The notes beneath the pieces were generated by a model, which was not told where the DNA came from, searched no databases, and saw only the letters and a program-made list of their open reading frames with translations. Positions 1 to 8,360 of a stretch of 64,000 nt of DNA are shown piece after piece. Both the position numbers and the translations under genes were made by a program. The DNA lies in the NCBI RefSeq assembly GCF_009828855.1, contig NZ_WUAG01000002.1, forward strand, positions 992,001 through 1,056,000, in the 5' to 3' direction. Source of the stretch: Psychromonas sp. L1A2 (GTDB lineage Bacteria; Pseudomonadota; Gammaproteobacteria; Enterobacterales; Psychromonadaceae). Positions within the stretch are counted from its first letter, which is position 1, and the number at the start of each line of letters is the position of its first letter.

Positions 1-235
1 TGGTGCTGTAATAATCAGCAATGAATTGGGTAACACTGGTGTGGCTAGCTTGTTGTCCTTTATCGCTGCAACTTACGCCATCAGCAACACAGGCGACTAT
101 CCCTTTCATCTTTTTTTCTGATGCTGAATAAGGGTCTTTTACTGCAAAAGCATCTTGATTGACCGAACGTTTACCAGCGGTGGAATACCCACCAATACAG
201 ACTTTCAAGGTTGGCTTTGCTTGACTCTTATCCAT
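1..235 (-). CDS. PP2C-type serine/threonine phosphatase, N-terminal fragment
   Basis: Only the first 78 codons lie in the window; the gene runs off the left edge. The start is the ATG at 235. The protein begins MDKSQAKPTLKVCIGGYSTAG and then has the PP2C motif-1 pattern KRSVNQDAF and a motif-2-like VACVADGVS, in which Asp residues bind the metal pair. Proteins of this kind beside nitrate transporters are often annotated as fused phosphatase-kinases; whether a kinase domain follows cannot be seen here. It is downstream of narK in the same direction, separated by about 60 bp containing a strong hairpin, so it may be co-expressed with nitrate uptake at reduced level. Confidence 0.75.
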   Translation of the reverse strand, partial: MDKSQAKPTLKVCIGGYSTAGKRSVNQDAFAVKDPYSASEKKMKGIVACVADGVSCSDKGQQASHTSVTQFIADYYST

Positions 236-255
236 TGATATTTTTTACCTTAAAT

Positions 256-289
256 TTTTCATCCCTCACTTTATGATGAGGGATGAAAA
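256..289 (-). terminator. 13-bp perfect hairpin between narK and the PP2C gene
   Basis: Positions 256-268 and 277-289 are perfectly complementary (TTTTCATCCCTCA / TGAGGGATGAAAA) around an 8-nt loop. On the minus strand the stem ends in AAAA then ATTTAAGG, so the U-tract is poor. It could be a weak terminator or an mRNA-stabilising hairpin that sets narK apart from the downstream gene. Confidence 0.5.
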
Positions 290-296
290 TATAGTT

Positions 297-1769
297 TTAG
301 TGAGCACCTACATCGATTAGGGTAACACTACCATCTTCGTTTACTTCTGCAATTTTACCTTTAGGTTCAGTCATCAACGATAATGTTAAAAGACCTAAGA
401 AAGCAGTTGCTGCAATCACGTAAAAGAAAACTTGGTAACTAACAAAAGATAACACCGTTAGGTAAACTACTGCGCCAACGTTACCGTAAGCACCGGTCAT
501 ACCTGCAATTTGTCCTGTCATACGACGTTTGATTAGTGGAACCGTTGCAAATACAGCACCTTCACCCGCTTGTACAAAGAAAGAACAAATCATAGCAGCA
601 ACAACAGCAACCCATAATGTCCAGCTACTTTCGATTTGCGCCATTAATAAATAACCTAGCGCTAAACCAGCGGTTAAAATAAGTAAGGTAGATTTACGAC
701 CAAACTTATCTGATAACCAACCGCCACCTGGGCGAGATACTAAGTTCATGAAGGCATAAGCTGATGCCACCATACCCGCAACAACCGGTGTTAATTCAAA
801 TGTTTCTAAGAAGAATAGAGGTAACATTGAAACAACCGCTAATTCAGAACCAAACGTAGCAAAATAAAGGACATTTAATACTGCTACTTGTTTGAATTTA
901 TATTGGTGTAGCTCTGGTACTGGTGTTGTAAAGATTGATTTATTAACTTTCCAAACCTGTGACCATTCGTAAAGGTATAACGCAAATAGTAATGCATAAA
1001 TAACATAACAAACGGTGTTAGAAATCATACCTACGTTATCTGGAGATAGTTTCCACGCTAGTAATGCTAAAGCCGCATACATTGGGATCTTCATAATAAG
1101 TAGTAAGAAGAAGTCACCTTTTGACGTTACTTCCATTGCTGTTAAGTTAGCAGGTTTGAAGTAAGTAGAACCTTTAGGTGTATCTGTTACGTTTGCGTAA
1201 AAAATAAAACCAAATACTAAACTTAGTAGACCCGTTACGACCATTGCGTAACGCCATCCGTCTTCGCCACCAAATAGTAATGCCAGTGTTGGTAAACTGA
1301 ATGCGGCTGCAGCACTACCAAAGTTACCCCAACCACCGTAAATCCCTTCAGCGGTTCCTAGCTCGTTATGTGGGAACCATTCAGATACTAAACGGATACC
1401 AATAACAAAACCTGCACCAATGAAACCTAAAGCAAAACGCGAGATAGCTGCTTGCAAGAAGTTTTCAGAGAAAGCAAAAGTGAAACATGGGATTGAACAT
1501 AGAATAAGTAGAGCAGAATAAACCAGTCTCGGGCCATATTTATCGGTTAATGAACCAATAATAACACGTGCTGGAATTGTCATTGCAACGTTAAGAATAA
1601 GCAGTGTTTTAATTTCTTCAGTGCTTAAACCCAATGTTTCTTTTACTGATTGTAATAGGGGTGCAAAGTTAAACCAAACTGCAAACGTGATAAAAAAGGC
1701 CATCCAACTTAAATGCAGTGTTTTCATTTTTCCTTGGAAAGAAAAAATGTTAAAAGAATTATTACTCAT
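297..1769 (-). CDS. narK: NarK/NasA-type nitrate (nitrate/nitrite) MFS transporter
   Basis: A 490-residue major-facilitator protein of the nitrate/nitrite porter family with about 12 hydrophobic segments. It carries the family's glycine-rich signatures, GGWGNFGSAAAAF around residue 145 and GAYGNVGAVVY around residue 430, and MFS loop motifs with conserved arginines (RVIIGSLTDKYGPR and SRPGGGWLSDKFGRK). It should import nitrate across the inner membrane to feed the NasA/NirBD pathway encoded next to it. It lies downstream of nirB-nirD on the same strand after a 200-bp gap with hairpins, so it is probably part of the nitrogen-regulated nir transcript. An anaerobic NarK role is less likely given the assimilatory neighbours. 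Confidence 0.9.
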   Translation of the reverse strand: MSNNSFNIFSFQGKMKTLHLSWMAFFITFAVWFNFAPLLQSVKETLGLSTEEIKTLLILNVAMTIPARVIIGSLTDKYGPRLVYSALLILCSIPCFTFAFSENFLQAAISRFALGFIGAGFVIGIRLVSEWFPHNELGTAEGIYGGWGNFGSAAAAFSLPTLALLFGGEDGWRYAMVVTGLLSLVFGFIFYANVTDTPKGSTYFKPANLTAMEVTSKGDFFLLLIMKIPMYAALALLAWKLSPDNVGMISNTVCYVIYALLFALYLYEWSQVWKVNKSIFTTPVPELHQYKFKQVAVLNVLYFATFGSELAVVSMLPLFFLETFELTPVVAGMVASAYAFMNLVSRPGGGWLSDKFGRKSTLLILTAGLALGYLLMAQIESSWTLWVAVVAAMICSFFVQAGEGAVFATVPLIKRRMTGQIAGMTGAYGNVGAVVYLTVLSFVSYQVFFYVIAATAFLGLLTLSLMTEPKGKIAEVNEDGSVTLIDVGAH

Positions 1770-1848
1770 ATATATCCTATCTGTCTTTATACAAAATTAA
1801 CGAACGTTATTGATGCGAAGCACCTAACAAATCATTATCTGATTTATC

Positions 1849-1883
1849 AAACAAGTTATTCCATGGTTAGAAATAACTTGTTT
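1849..1883. other. 12-bp perfect inverted repeat in the nirD-narK spacer
   Basis: Positions 1849-1860 and 1872-1883 form a perfect 12-bp stem (AAACAAGTTATT / AATAACTTGTTT) with an 11-nt loop. A second, looser stem (TAAGCCA at 1898-1904, TGGCTTA at 1937-1943) lies next to the nirD stop. There is no good U-tract on the minus strand, so an intercistronic processing or stability hairpin is as likely as a terminator. Confidence 0.45.
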
Positions 1884-1970
1884 TAAGGGGGGAACATTAA
1901 GCCACTTTTTCAACTATCAATTTGTTGTACGTAAAATGGCTTAGTGTCATGTGTTTGCTGTATTAAATGA

Positions 1971-2321
1971 TTAGCTCGCTTCCTTAAGCTGAACTTGCTC
2001 ATTTTCAATACGAACGTTAAAGGTTTTAATTTTATGTTCTTCAGAATCTAAACATTCCCCTGTCGCTAAGTTAAAACGTTGTTTATATAAAGGCGATGCA
2101 ACATAAGTAATGTCTTCTGTTGAACCTATGATGCCGCGAGATAACACATTCGCTTTACCAAATGGGTCGAAGTTAGCAACGGCATAAACACTGTTAGTTT
2201 GTTTGCATAAGAAGATAGCGACTTGTTGCTCATTATATAGCGCACAAATACCTGCATCTGGCGTTAAGTCGTTAATCGGGCAGATATCTGTCCAAGTTGT
2301 GTTGTTCGATGTAGCGTCCAT
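1971..2321 (-). CDS. nirD: Assimilatory nitrite reductase [NAD(P)H], small subunit
   Basis: A 116-residue NirD protein: a Rieske-like beta fold that in this family lacks the Cys/His cluster ligands. The opening WTDICPINDLTPDAGICAL and the central AVANFDPFGKANVLSRGIIG are typical. It pairs with NirB to reduce nitrite to ammonium in the cytoplasm. It starts 13 bp after the nirB stop, so the two are translated from one message. The length matches the family (about 108-120 residues). Confidence 0.92.
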   Translation of the reverse strand: MDATSNNTTWTDICPINDLTPDAGICALYNEQQVAIFLCKQTNSVYAVANFDPFGKANVLSRGIIGSTEDITYVASPLYKQRFNLATGECLDSEEHKIKTFNVRIENEQVQLKEAS

Positions 2322-2334
2322 TTTCTTATTCCTA

Positions 2335-4860
2335 TTAAACTAATTCTGTAATTTCAATGTCTTTTTCTAAAGGGAAACGTTGGCCCCTTACTACTTTAAA
2401 CGCAAGACCGACATCTGCTTCTTTACTGTTAATAAAGTGTTTAAAGCGTTTCAGTTTTTCAGGACTTTCAATGGTTGTTTTCCATTCACATTGGTAATTT
2501 GCAATGTTACTTTCCATTTCTGTTTCTAACTCTGTATTAATGTTAAGTGAATCATTGATAATGACCTCACGTAGATATTCAATACCCCCCTCTAGATTCT
2601 CTAACCATACTGAAGTACGTTGTAAACGATCGGCAGTACGGATATAAAACATGTAAATACGGTCAACATAAGTACGTACTTGTTCATCAGTTAAGTCAGA
2701 AGCAAATAAGTCACCATGACGAGGACGCATACCCCCGTTACCACCAAAGTATAAATTCCAACCGCCATCGGTAGCGATTAAGCCAAAATCTTTACCTTGG
2801 GCTTCTGCACACTCACGCGTACAACCAGAGACACCAAATTTCACTTTATGCGGAGAGCGTAAACCTTTGTAACGATTTTCAAGGTCAATCGCAAAACCAA
2901 TACTATTTTTAACACCGTAACGACACCAAGTATTACCAACACAAGATTTAACAGTACGTAGCGATTTACCGTATGCATGGCCTGTTTCAAAACCTGCATC
3001 AACTAGTTTTTTCCAAATGACAGGTAACTCATGTAATTGCGCACCAAATAGATCCACACGAGCTCCGCCCGTCACTTTGGTATAAAGGTTAAATTCTTTT
3101 GCTATTTGTCCAATCGCAATTAAACCATCAGGGCTAACTTCGCCACCTGGCATACGTGGAACCACTGAGTAAGTACCATCTTTTTGCATGTTACCTAGGT
3201 AGTTATCATTAGTATCTTGCAGGCCAACATGGGCATCTTCTAATACATATTCATTCCAATAAGCAGCAAGAATGTTAGCTACGGCAGGCTTACAAATTTC
3301 ACACCCTAGGCCATTACCACATTCAGCTAACAGACCTGTGAATGTTTTAATTTTCTTAACGCGGACAATATCGGCTAACTCTTGACGTGAATAAGCGAAA
3401 TGCTCACAGATATCTTTTTTCACTTCAAAGCCAAGACTTGCTAATTCACTATCAAGCACTTGTTTTGCTAGTGCACTACAACCGCCACAACCAGTCGCTG
3501 CTTTAGTTGAAGCTTTAAGCTCACCCATGCTACAACAACCTGCTGCCACAGCATTTTTAATATCACCTTTAGATACATCAAAACATGAACAAATTGCCGC
3601 TGTATCTGGTAATGCATCTACGCCCATTCCTGCCGCTTCTTCGCCACCAGATGATGGTAAAATAAGCACACTTGGGTTAGCAGGCAATTTCATATCATTG
3701 AGCTTTAATTGTAATAGCGTGCCGTAAGCTTCTACATCACCTACTAGTACTGCACCGACCATTTTTGTACCGTCAGCTGAAACGATCAGACGTTTGTAAA
3801 CTTGTTCGATTTCATCATGATAAGTGTATGACTGTGCACCCGGTGTTTTACCGTGTACTTCACCAATACTGGCTACGTCGATACCTAACAATTTCAATTT
3901 GGTACTCATATCTGCGCCAGTAAATTCAGTTTCTGAATCTCCATGCATATGGGCAGCAGCAACTTTCGCCATTTGGTAACCAGGCGCTACTAAACCGAAT
4001 ATAAAGTTTTCCCATAACGCACATTCACCAATCGCGTAAACATCTTCAACGCCTGTTTCACAATGGTTGTTAATAACGATACCGCCACGTTCACCAATTG
4101 GGATACCGGTTTTACGCGCTAGTTCATCTTGTGGGCGAATACCCGCAGAAAAGATGATCATGTCAGTTTCTAAATGAGAACCATCAGCAAAATTCATTCT
4201 GTAACGTGACGTTTTACCTGCGACGATTTCTGTGGTCGCTTTTTCAGTGTGTACATGCACACCTAAGTCTTCAATTTTACGTTTTAATAACGAACCGCCA
4301 CCGTCATCTAACTGAACAGCCATTAAACGTGGTGCAAATTCAACAATGTGCGTTTCTACACCTAGGTTAACAAGTGCATTACCCGCTTCAAGTCCTAGTA
4401 ATCCACCACCAATAACAACACCGGTTTTGCTAGTTTCACCCGACTTGGTGATATCTTCTAAATCATCAATAGTACGGTAGACATGACAATGTTCTTGGTC
4501 ATTGCCTGGGATAGGCGGAACAAATGGGTAAGAACCAGTAGCAAGCACTAATTTATCGTAGCTTTCAACACGACCGCTAGCTGTAATGACATTTTTATTA
4601 TCAAAGTCTAAATCAACTACTTTGTCGTTAAGAACAAATTTAATACCGTTCTCTTCGTAATATGCAGCATCAGTTAATGCGAGGTCTTCAGCTGTTTTAC
4701 CTGAAAAGAAATAACTTAATTGGACACGGTCATAGGCAAGGCGAGATTCTTCAGAAAAAGTAATCACCTCGTATTTGGTTTCATCATTACCGATAATGGT
4801 ATCGATAAATTTATGGCCTACCATGCCGTTTCCAACCACAACAATGCGTTGTTTACTCAT
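2335..4860 (-). CDS. nirB: Assimilatory nitrite reductase [NAD(P)H], large subunit
   Basis: An 841-residue NirB, full length for the family. Domains in order: an FAD/NAD(P)-binding pyridine nucleotide-disulfide oxidoreductase module (GNGMVGHKF at the N-terminus, VVIGGGLLGLEAG near residue 147); BFD-like [2Fe-2S] segments from about residue 423 (CSCFDVSKGDI, then CGGC); a sulfite/nitrite reductase ferredoxin-like half domain; and the siroheme/[4Fe-4S] region with the ligands CVGNTWC near 639 and CTREC near 679. It reduces nitrite to ammonium with six electrons, with NirD. It is first in the minus-strand nir-narK unit, about 66 nt downstream of the predicted sigma-54 transcription start. Confidence 0.95.
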   Translation of the reverse strand: MSKQRIVVVGNGMVGHKFIDTIIGNDETKYEVITFSEESRLAYDRVQLSYFFSGKTAEDLALTDAAYYEENGIKFVLNDKVVDLDFDNKNVITASGRVESYDKLVLATGSYPFVPPIPGNDQEHCHVYRTIDDLEDITKSGETSKTGVVIGGGLLGLEAGNALVNLGVETHIVEFAPRLMAVQLDDGGGSLLKRKIEDLGVHVHTEKATTEIVAGKTSRYRMNFADGSHLETDMIIFSAGIRPQDELARKTGIPIGERGGIVINNHCETGVEDVYAIGECALWENFIFGLVAPGYQMAKVAAAHMHGDSETEFTGADMSTKLKLLGIDVASIGEVHGKTPGAQSYTYHDEIEQVYKRLIVSADGTKMVGAVLVGDVEAYGTLLQLKLNDMKLPANPSVLILPSSGGEEAAGMGVDALPDTAAICSCFDVSKGDIKNAVAAGCCSMGELKASTKAATGCGGCSALAKQVLDSELASLGFEVKKDICEHFAYSRQELADIVRVKKIKTFTGLLAECGNGLGCEICKPAVANILAAYWNEYVLEDAHVGLQDTNDNYLGNMQKDGTYSVVPRMPGGEVSPDGLIAIGQIAKEFNLYTKVTGGARVDLFGAQLHELPVIWKKLVDAGFETGHAYGKSLRTVKSCVGNTWCRYGVKNSIGFAIDLENRYKGLRSPHKVKFGVSGCTRECAEAQGKDFGLIATDGGWNLYFGGNGGMRPRHGDLFASDLTDEQVRTYVDRIYMFYIRTADRLQRTSVWLENLEGGIEYLREVIINDSLNINTELETEMESNIANYQCEWKTTIESPEKLKRFKHFINSKEADVGLAFKVVRGQRFPLEKDIEITELV

Positions 4861-4935
4861 AATTGTTATTTCCTTTTTAACTTCTATTTTGAGTGTTCAC
4901 TTAAATTTGCTTAATAAGTGTCTTAAAGTATTTAT

Positions 4936-4952
4936 TGCAAGGCAGAGGCCAA
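4936..4952 (-). promoter_or_regulatory. Sigma-54 promoter for nirB
   Basis: Read on the minus strand: TTGGCCTCTGCCTTGCA. The -24 GG and -12 GC are separated by exactly 10 nt, the invariant sigma-54 spacing, in a YTGG...TTGC frame. Transcription would start near 4926, giving a 66-nt leader to nirB. The match to the -24 CACG extension is imperfect. Confidence 0.65.
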
Positions 4953-5088
4953 TAACAGCAAACTAATAAATAAAAACAAATACATATAAAAATTCAAAGA
5001 GTTACAGAAAATAAATCAAAGGCGTTATATTTAACAAAACGAATCAACGACCTTAAATGTTACAAAAATGTAAACAAACAGTGCATCG

Positions 5089-5125
5089 CGCACTATTTTG
5101 GTGCATATTTTTACTTTTAGTGCAC
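5089..5125. promoter_or_regulatory. NtrC-type enhancer between nirB and nasA
   Basis: Positions 5090-5104 read GCAC-TATTT-TGGTGC, an exact match to the NtrC dyad core GCAC-N5-TGGTGC. A GTGC...GCAC arrangement overlaps its left side (5081-5093), and a TAGTGCAC half-site follows at 5118-5125. The site is about 160 bp upstream of both predicted sigma-54 start points, normal for an enhancer, and could serve both directions. A nitrogen-limitation regulator such as NtrC is inferred. Confidence 0.7.
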
Positions 5126-5232
5126 TTCAATATTTTCATTTTATTCATTAAATAGAAAAATTAAAGATCTTACTTATTGATTTTAAAGTTAAAATTTATA
5201 TATTTTAGGCTATTTCACTAATTCCCCCTTAC

Positions 5233-5249
5233 TTGGTGTGCTCTTTGCT
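5233..5249 (+). promoter_or_regulatory. Sigma-54 promoter for nasA
   Basis: TTGGTGTGCTCTTTGCT: GG at 5235-5236 and GC at 5247-5248 are spaced by 10 nt, with TTTGCT as a good -12 element. Transcription would start near 5260. This rules out the in-frame ATG at 5238, which lies inside the promoter, and favours the start of nasA at 5298. Confidence 0.7.
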
Positions 5250-5297
5250 CTATATATAGGTATAGATATGGATATAAAAGAGCATAGAGAGAGCAAC

Positions 5298-8033
5298 ATG
5301 ACCCAAGAAAAGAGCTTATGGACTAAATCAACCTGCGCATATTGTGGTGTGGGCTGTGGCATTGAGGCAAGTATCGGTGCTAAAGGTGAATTAAGCATTC
5401 GTGGTGATCAATCACACCCCGCCAATTATGGAAACCTCTGTTCTAAAGGGTTAGCACTAGGTGAAACTGTCAGCCAAGAAGGACGATTATTACACCCTTC
5501 CATTGACGGTGTTGAAACTGACTGGTCAAATGCATTACAACATGTTGCTTCAAAATTCTCACAAGCAATTGAAGAACATGGCCCAGATTCAGTGGCTTTT
5601 TATGTATCAGGACAACTCCTCACTGAAGATTATTATGTTGCGAATAAACTAATGAAAGGGTTTATTGGCAGCGGTAACATCGACACCAATTCACGACTCT
5701 GTATGTCATCAAGTGTGGTTGGTCATAAGCGAGCTTTTGGTAGTGATACGGTACCTGGTTGTTATGAAGATCTTGATACGGCAGAATTAGTTATTATCAC
5801 GGGATCTAACCTTGCATGGTGTCATCCCGTTTTATTTCAGCGCTTAAAAACTGAAAAAGCCAAACGAGACAATTTATTTATTGTAGTTATCGATCCACGT
5901 GAAACAGATACCTGTTCTATTGCCGATTTACATTTAGCCATCCAGCCAGAAACGGACGTTGCATTATTTAACGGTTTACTCAGTTACCTTGTTGAACATA
6001 AAAAAATTGATGACAACTACATTCAACAACATAGTGAAGGATTTGAAGCAGCGCTAAAAAGTGCACAACAAGATATGCCCAATATCGCTCAATTAGCTAC
6101 AAATTTAGCATTGAATGAGCAAGACTTAATATCATTTTTCGAGCATTTTGCTAACACCGAAAAAACACTGACGATTTACTCTCAAGGTGTTAACCAATCA
6201 ACGCAAGGTAGTAATAAAGTCAACAGTATTATTAACTGCCATATTGCCACTGGTCGAATCGGAAAGCCTGGAATGGGTCCTTTCTCAATAACAGGGCAAC
6301 CCAATGCAATGGGAGGCCGCGAAGTGGGTGGACTTGCGAATACCTTGGCAGCGCACATGGAATTTGGCGATCAAAAAGCCAATCAATTGATCAGTGATTT
6401 CTGGGAAACAGAACAACTCGCCACCAGCCCAGGATTAAAAGCAGTAGACCTATTTGAAGCAATGAATGAAGGTAAAATAAAAGCAATTTGGATCATGGCA
6501 ACGAACCCGGTTGTGAGCTTACCGAATACTAATAAAATTATTGAAGCCTTAAAAAAATGTCCAACAGTGGTTGTGTCTGATTGTATGGCTGAAACAGCGA
6601 CAACACAGTTCGCAGATGTATTGCTACCAGCACAAGGTTGGAGTGAAAAATCAGGCACCGTCACCAACTCTGAAAGACGCATTTCAAGACAACGTCGTTT
6701 GCTACCAAGCCCAGGTGTTGCTAAACCAGATTGGTGGATTATCAGTGAAGTGGCTAAATGTATGGGATTTGCAAAGGCATTTAACTTTCTTCATGAAGGA
6801 GAAGTTTTCTCTGAATTTACAAAAATGACCACGTTAGACAATGAAGATGGTTTATCTCGCGACTTGAATTTAATCGGATTAACAACGTTAGATGCCAAAG
6901 GATATAGCCAGTTAACACCTCAACAATGGCCAGTGACTGAATTACAAACAAAAAATGTTCATCAACGTCTATTTGCAGATAAGCAATTTTTCACCGCTTC
7001 TAAGAAAGTACAGTTTATTGCGGTGTCACAGTTAGCAACCAGCATTAATGTAATGGATCAGCAGTCTAAACAATCTCAATACCCTTTAATTCTAAATAGC
7101 GGGCGTATTCGAGACCATTGGCATACGATGACTCGAACAGGTTTATCAAGCCGATTAGGTGCACATATTACTGAACCTTTTGTTGCGATACACCCGAATG
7201 ATGCTGAGAAATGTCAGATAACAGATAACAACTTAGTGGCGATTAATAGCCCTCAAGGTGCGATGTTAGTGAGAGCTTTACTCACTAAGCAGCAAAATAA
7301 AGGACAAATTTTCACGCCAATTCATTGGAATAGCCAAACGGCTAAAAGTGCTAATATTTGTAATTTAGTCAGTGATGATAACGACCCTATTTCCGGTCAA
7401 CCAGGTTTTAAATCGACTCAAGTAAATATTAAAAAATGGCATTACCATAGTGAAGCCATGTTATTAACTCGTGAACCATTAAATCTTGAATCATTTGATT
7501 ACTGGGTAAAACAGAAAGTAGAAAAAGGTTATTTATACCGTATTGCAGATAACCGTTCGCCTTTAGAATTAGCACAAGCGTTACAGAGTTTATTAAAGAA
7601 TACACAAGGTAAAACTCTGCAGTTCTCAAGCACTGATCAAACTCAACAGATGATTCACCGTTATGCTTTTGTACAAAATGCACAGCTTAATAATGCTTAT
7701 ATCACTTCAGAGCAATTAACCACTCAGTCATTAGATTGGTTGCAAAGTGTATTGGATCTGCCTCTTGATAGTAGTATTGAACTCACACTGATTTCAGGTA
7801 TTGTTGAAGGGAAATTAGCCCAAGGTAAAATCATTTGTGCTTGTAAACAAGTCGGCATCAATACTATTACGGACGCTATTTTAGAAGAAGGTTGTCAAAC
7901 ACTTGATAGCATCAAACAATGCACCAGTGCAGGCACAGGCTGTGGTAGTTGTTTACCTGAAGTTGAGTCAATACTCGCTGATAAAATGGCTGATATGCCA
8001 CAAAGAATTGAAGTCGAAGAATTTGTTGCTTAG
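5298..8033 (+). CDS. nasA: Assimilatory nitrate reductase, catalytic subunit
   Basis: A 911-residue molybdopterin bis-MGD oxidoreductase that reduces nitrate to nitrite in the cytoplasm. The N-terminus holds a [4Fe-4S] motif (CAYCGVGCGIE, with the fourth cysteine in NLCSKG). SRLCMSSSVVGHKRAFG supplies the likely molybdenum-ligand cysteine, and a C-terminal molydopterin dinucleotide-binding domain follows. The last 70 residues add a BFD-like [2Fe-2S] cluster (CACK ... CTSAGTGCGSC), as in the Klebsiella-type NasA. I chose the ATG at 5298 because MTQEKSLWTKSTCAYCG is the usual family N-terminus and upstream in-frame ATGs fall in or just after the promoter. No reductase partner subunit is visible in the window. 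Confidence 0.94.
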   Translation: MTQEKSLWTKSTCAYCGVGCGIEASIGAKGELSIRGDQSHPANYGNLCSKGLALGETVSQEGRLLHPSIDGVETDWSNALQHVASKFSQAIEEHGPDSVAFYVSGQLLTEDYYVANKLMKGFIGSGNIDTNSRLCMSSSVVGHKRAFGSDTVPGCYEDLDTAELVIITGSNLAWCHPVLFQRLKTEKAKRDNLFIVVIDPRETDTCSIADLHLAIQPETDVALFNGLLSYLVEHKKIDDNYIQQHSEGFEAALKSAQQDMPNIAQLATNLALNEQDLISFFEHFANTEKTLTIYSQGVNQSTQGSNKVNSIINCHIATGRIGKPGMGPFSITGQPNAMGGREVGGLANTLAAHMEFGDQKANQLISDFWETEQLATSPGLKAVDLFEAMNEGKIKAIWIMATNPVVSLPNTNKIIEALKKCPTVVVSDCMAETATTQFADVLLPAQGWSEKSGTVTNSERRISRQRRLLPSPGVAKPDWWIISEVAKCMGFAKAFNFLHEGEVFSEFTKMTTLDNEDGLSRDLNLIGLTTLDAKGYSQLTPQQWPVTELQTKNVHQRLFADKQFFTASKKVQFIAVSQLATSINVMDQQSKQSQYPLILNSGRIRDHWHTMTRTGLSSRLGAHITEPFVAIHPNDAEKCQITDNNLVAINSPQGAMLVRALLTKQQNKGQIFTPIHWNSQTAKSANICNLVSDDNDPISGQPGFKSTQVNIKKWHYHSEAMLLTREPLNLESFDYWVKQKVEKGYLYRIADNRSPLELAQALQSLLKNTQGKTLQFSSTDQTQQMIHRYAFVQNAQLNNAYITSEQLTTQSLDWLQSVLDLPLDSSIELTLISGIVEGKLAQGKIICACKQVGINTITDAILEEGCQTLDSIKQCTSAGTGCGSCLPEVESILADKMADMPQRIEVEEFVA

Positions 8034-8098
8034 GTTATTACTAGGTTACTGGGATAGTTTTTGCCATAACTTTCTGACATAACTTATGATATAGCTTA

Positions 8099-8245
8099 AA
8101 GGATAGTTTTTTTAAGCTAGTTTTTAACTAGTATGATATCAGAGCTAGTTTAAAGGATAGTTTTTTAAGCTAGTTTTTAACTAGCATGTTATATGAGCTA
8201 GTTTAAAGGATAGTTTTTAATTGGAATGTTATGCGAACTAGCGCT
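8099..8245. repeat. 54-bp tandem repeat downstream of nasA
   Basis: Two full units begin at 8099 and 8153 (AAAGGATAGTTTTTT...), and a third, decayed unit begins at 8206. Each contains AAGCTAGTTTTTAACTAG, a short inverted repeat that could fold in RNA. No open reading frame is supported. A weaker copy of the opening motif lies just upstream at 8053. Confidence 0.75.
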
Positions 8246-8360
8246 ATCGACTTTTTAATTAGGTTCGCTGAGTTCAAAATATTGAATTATCGAGCTTTAA
8301 CTTCGAGGTGGAGTTCAAAACTTTATTAGCTCATACCTCCGAGCATGAGTCTTTGACTTA

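Noticed and set aside
5238-5297. Upstream ATG codons for nasA at 5238 and 5268
   Set aside because: 5238 is inside the sigma-54 promoter and 5268 is only about 8 nt from the expected transcript start; 5298 matches the family N-terminus.
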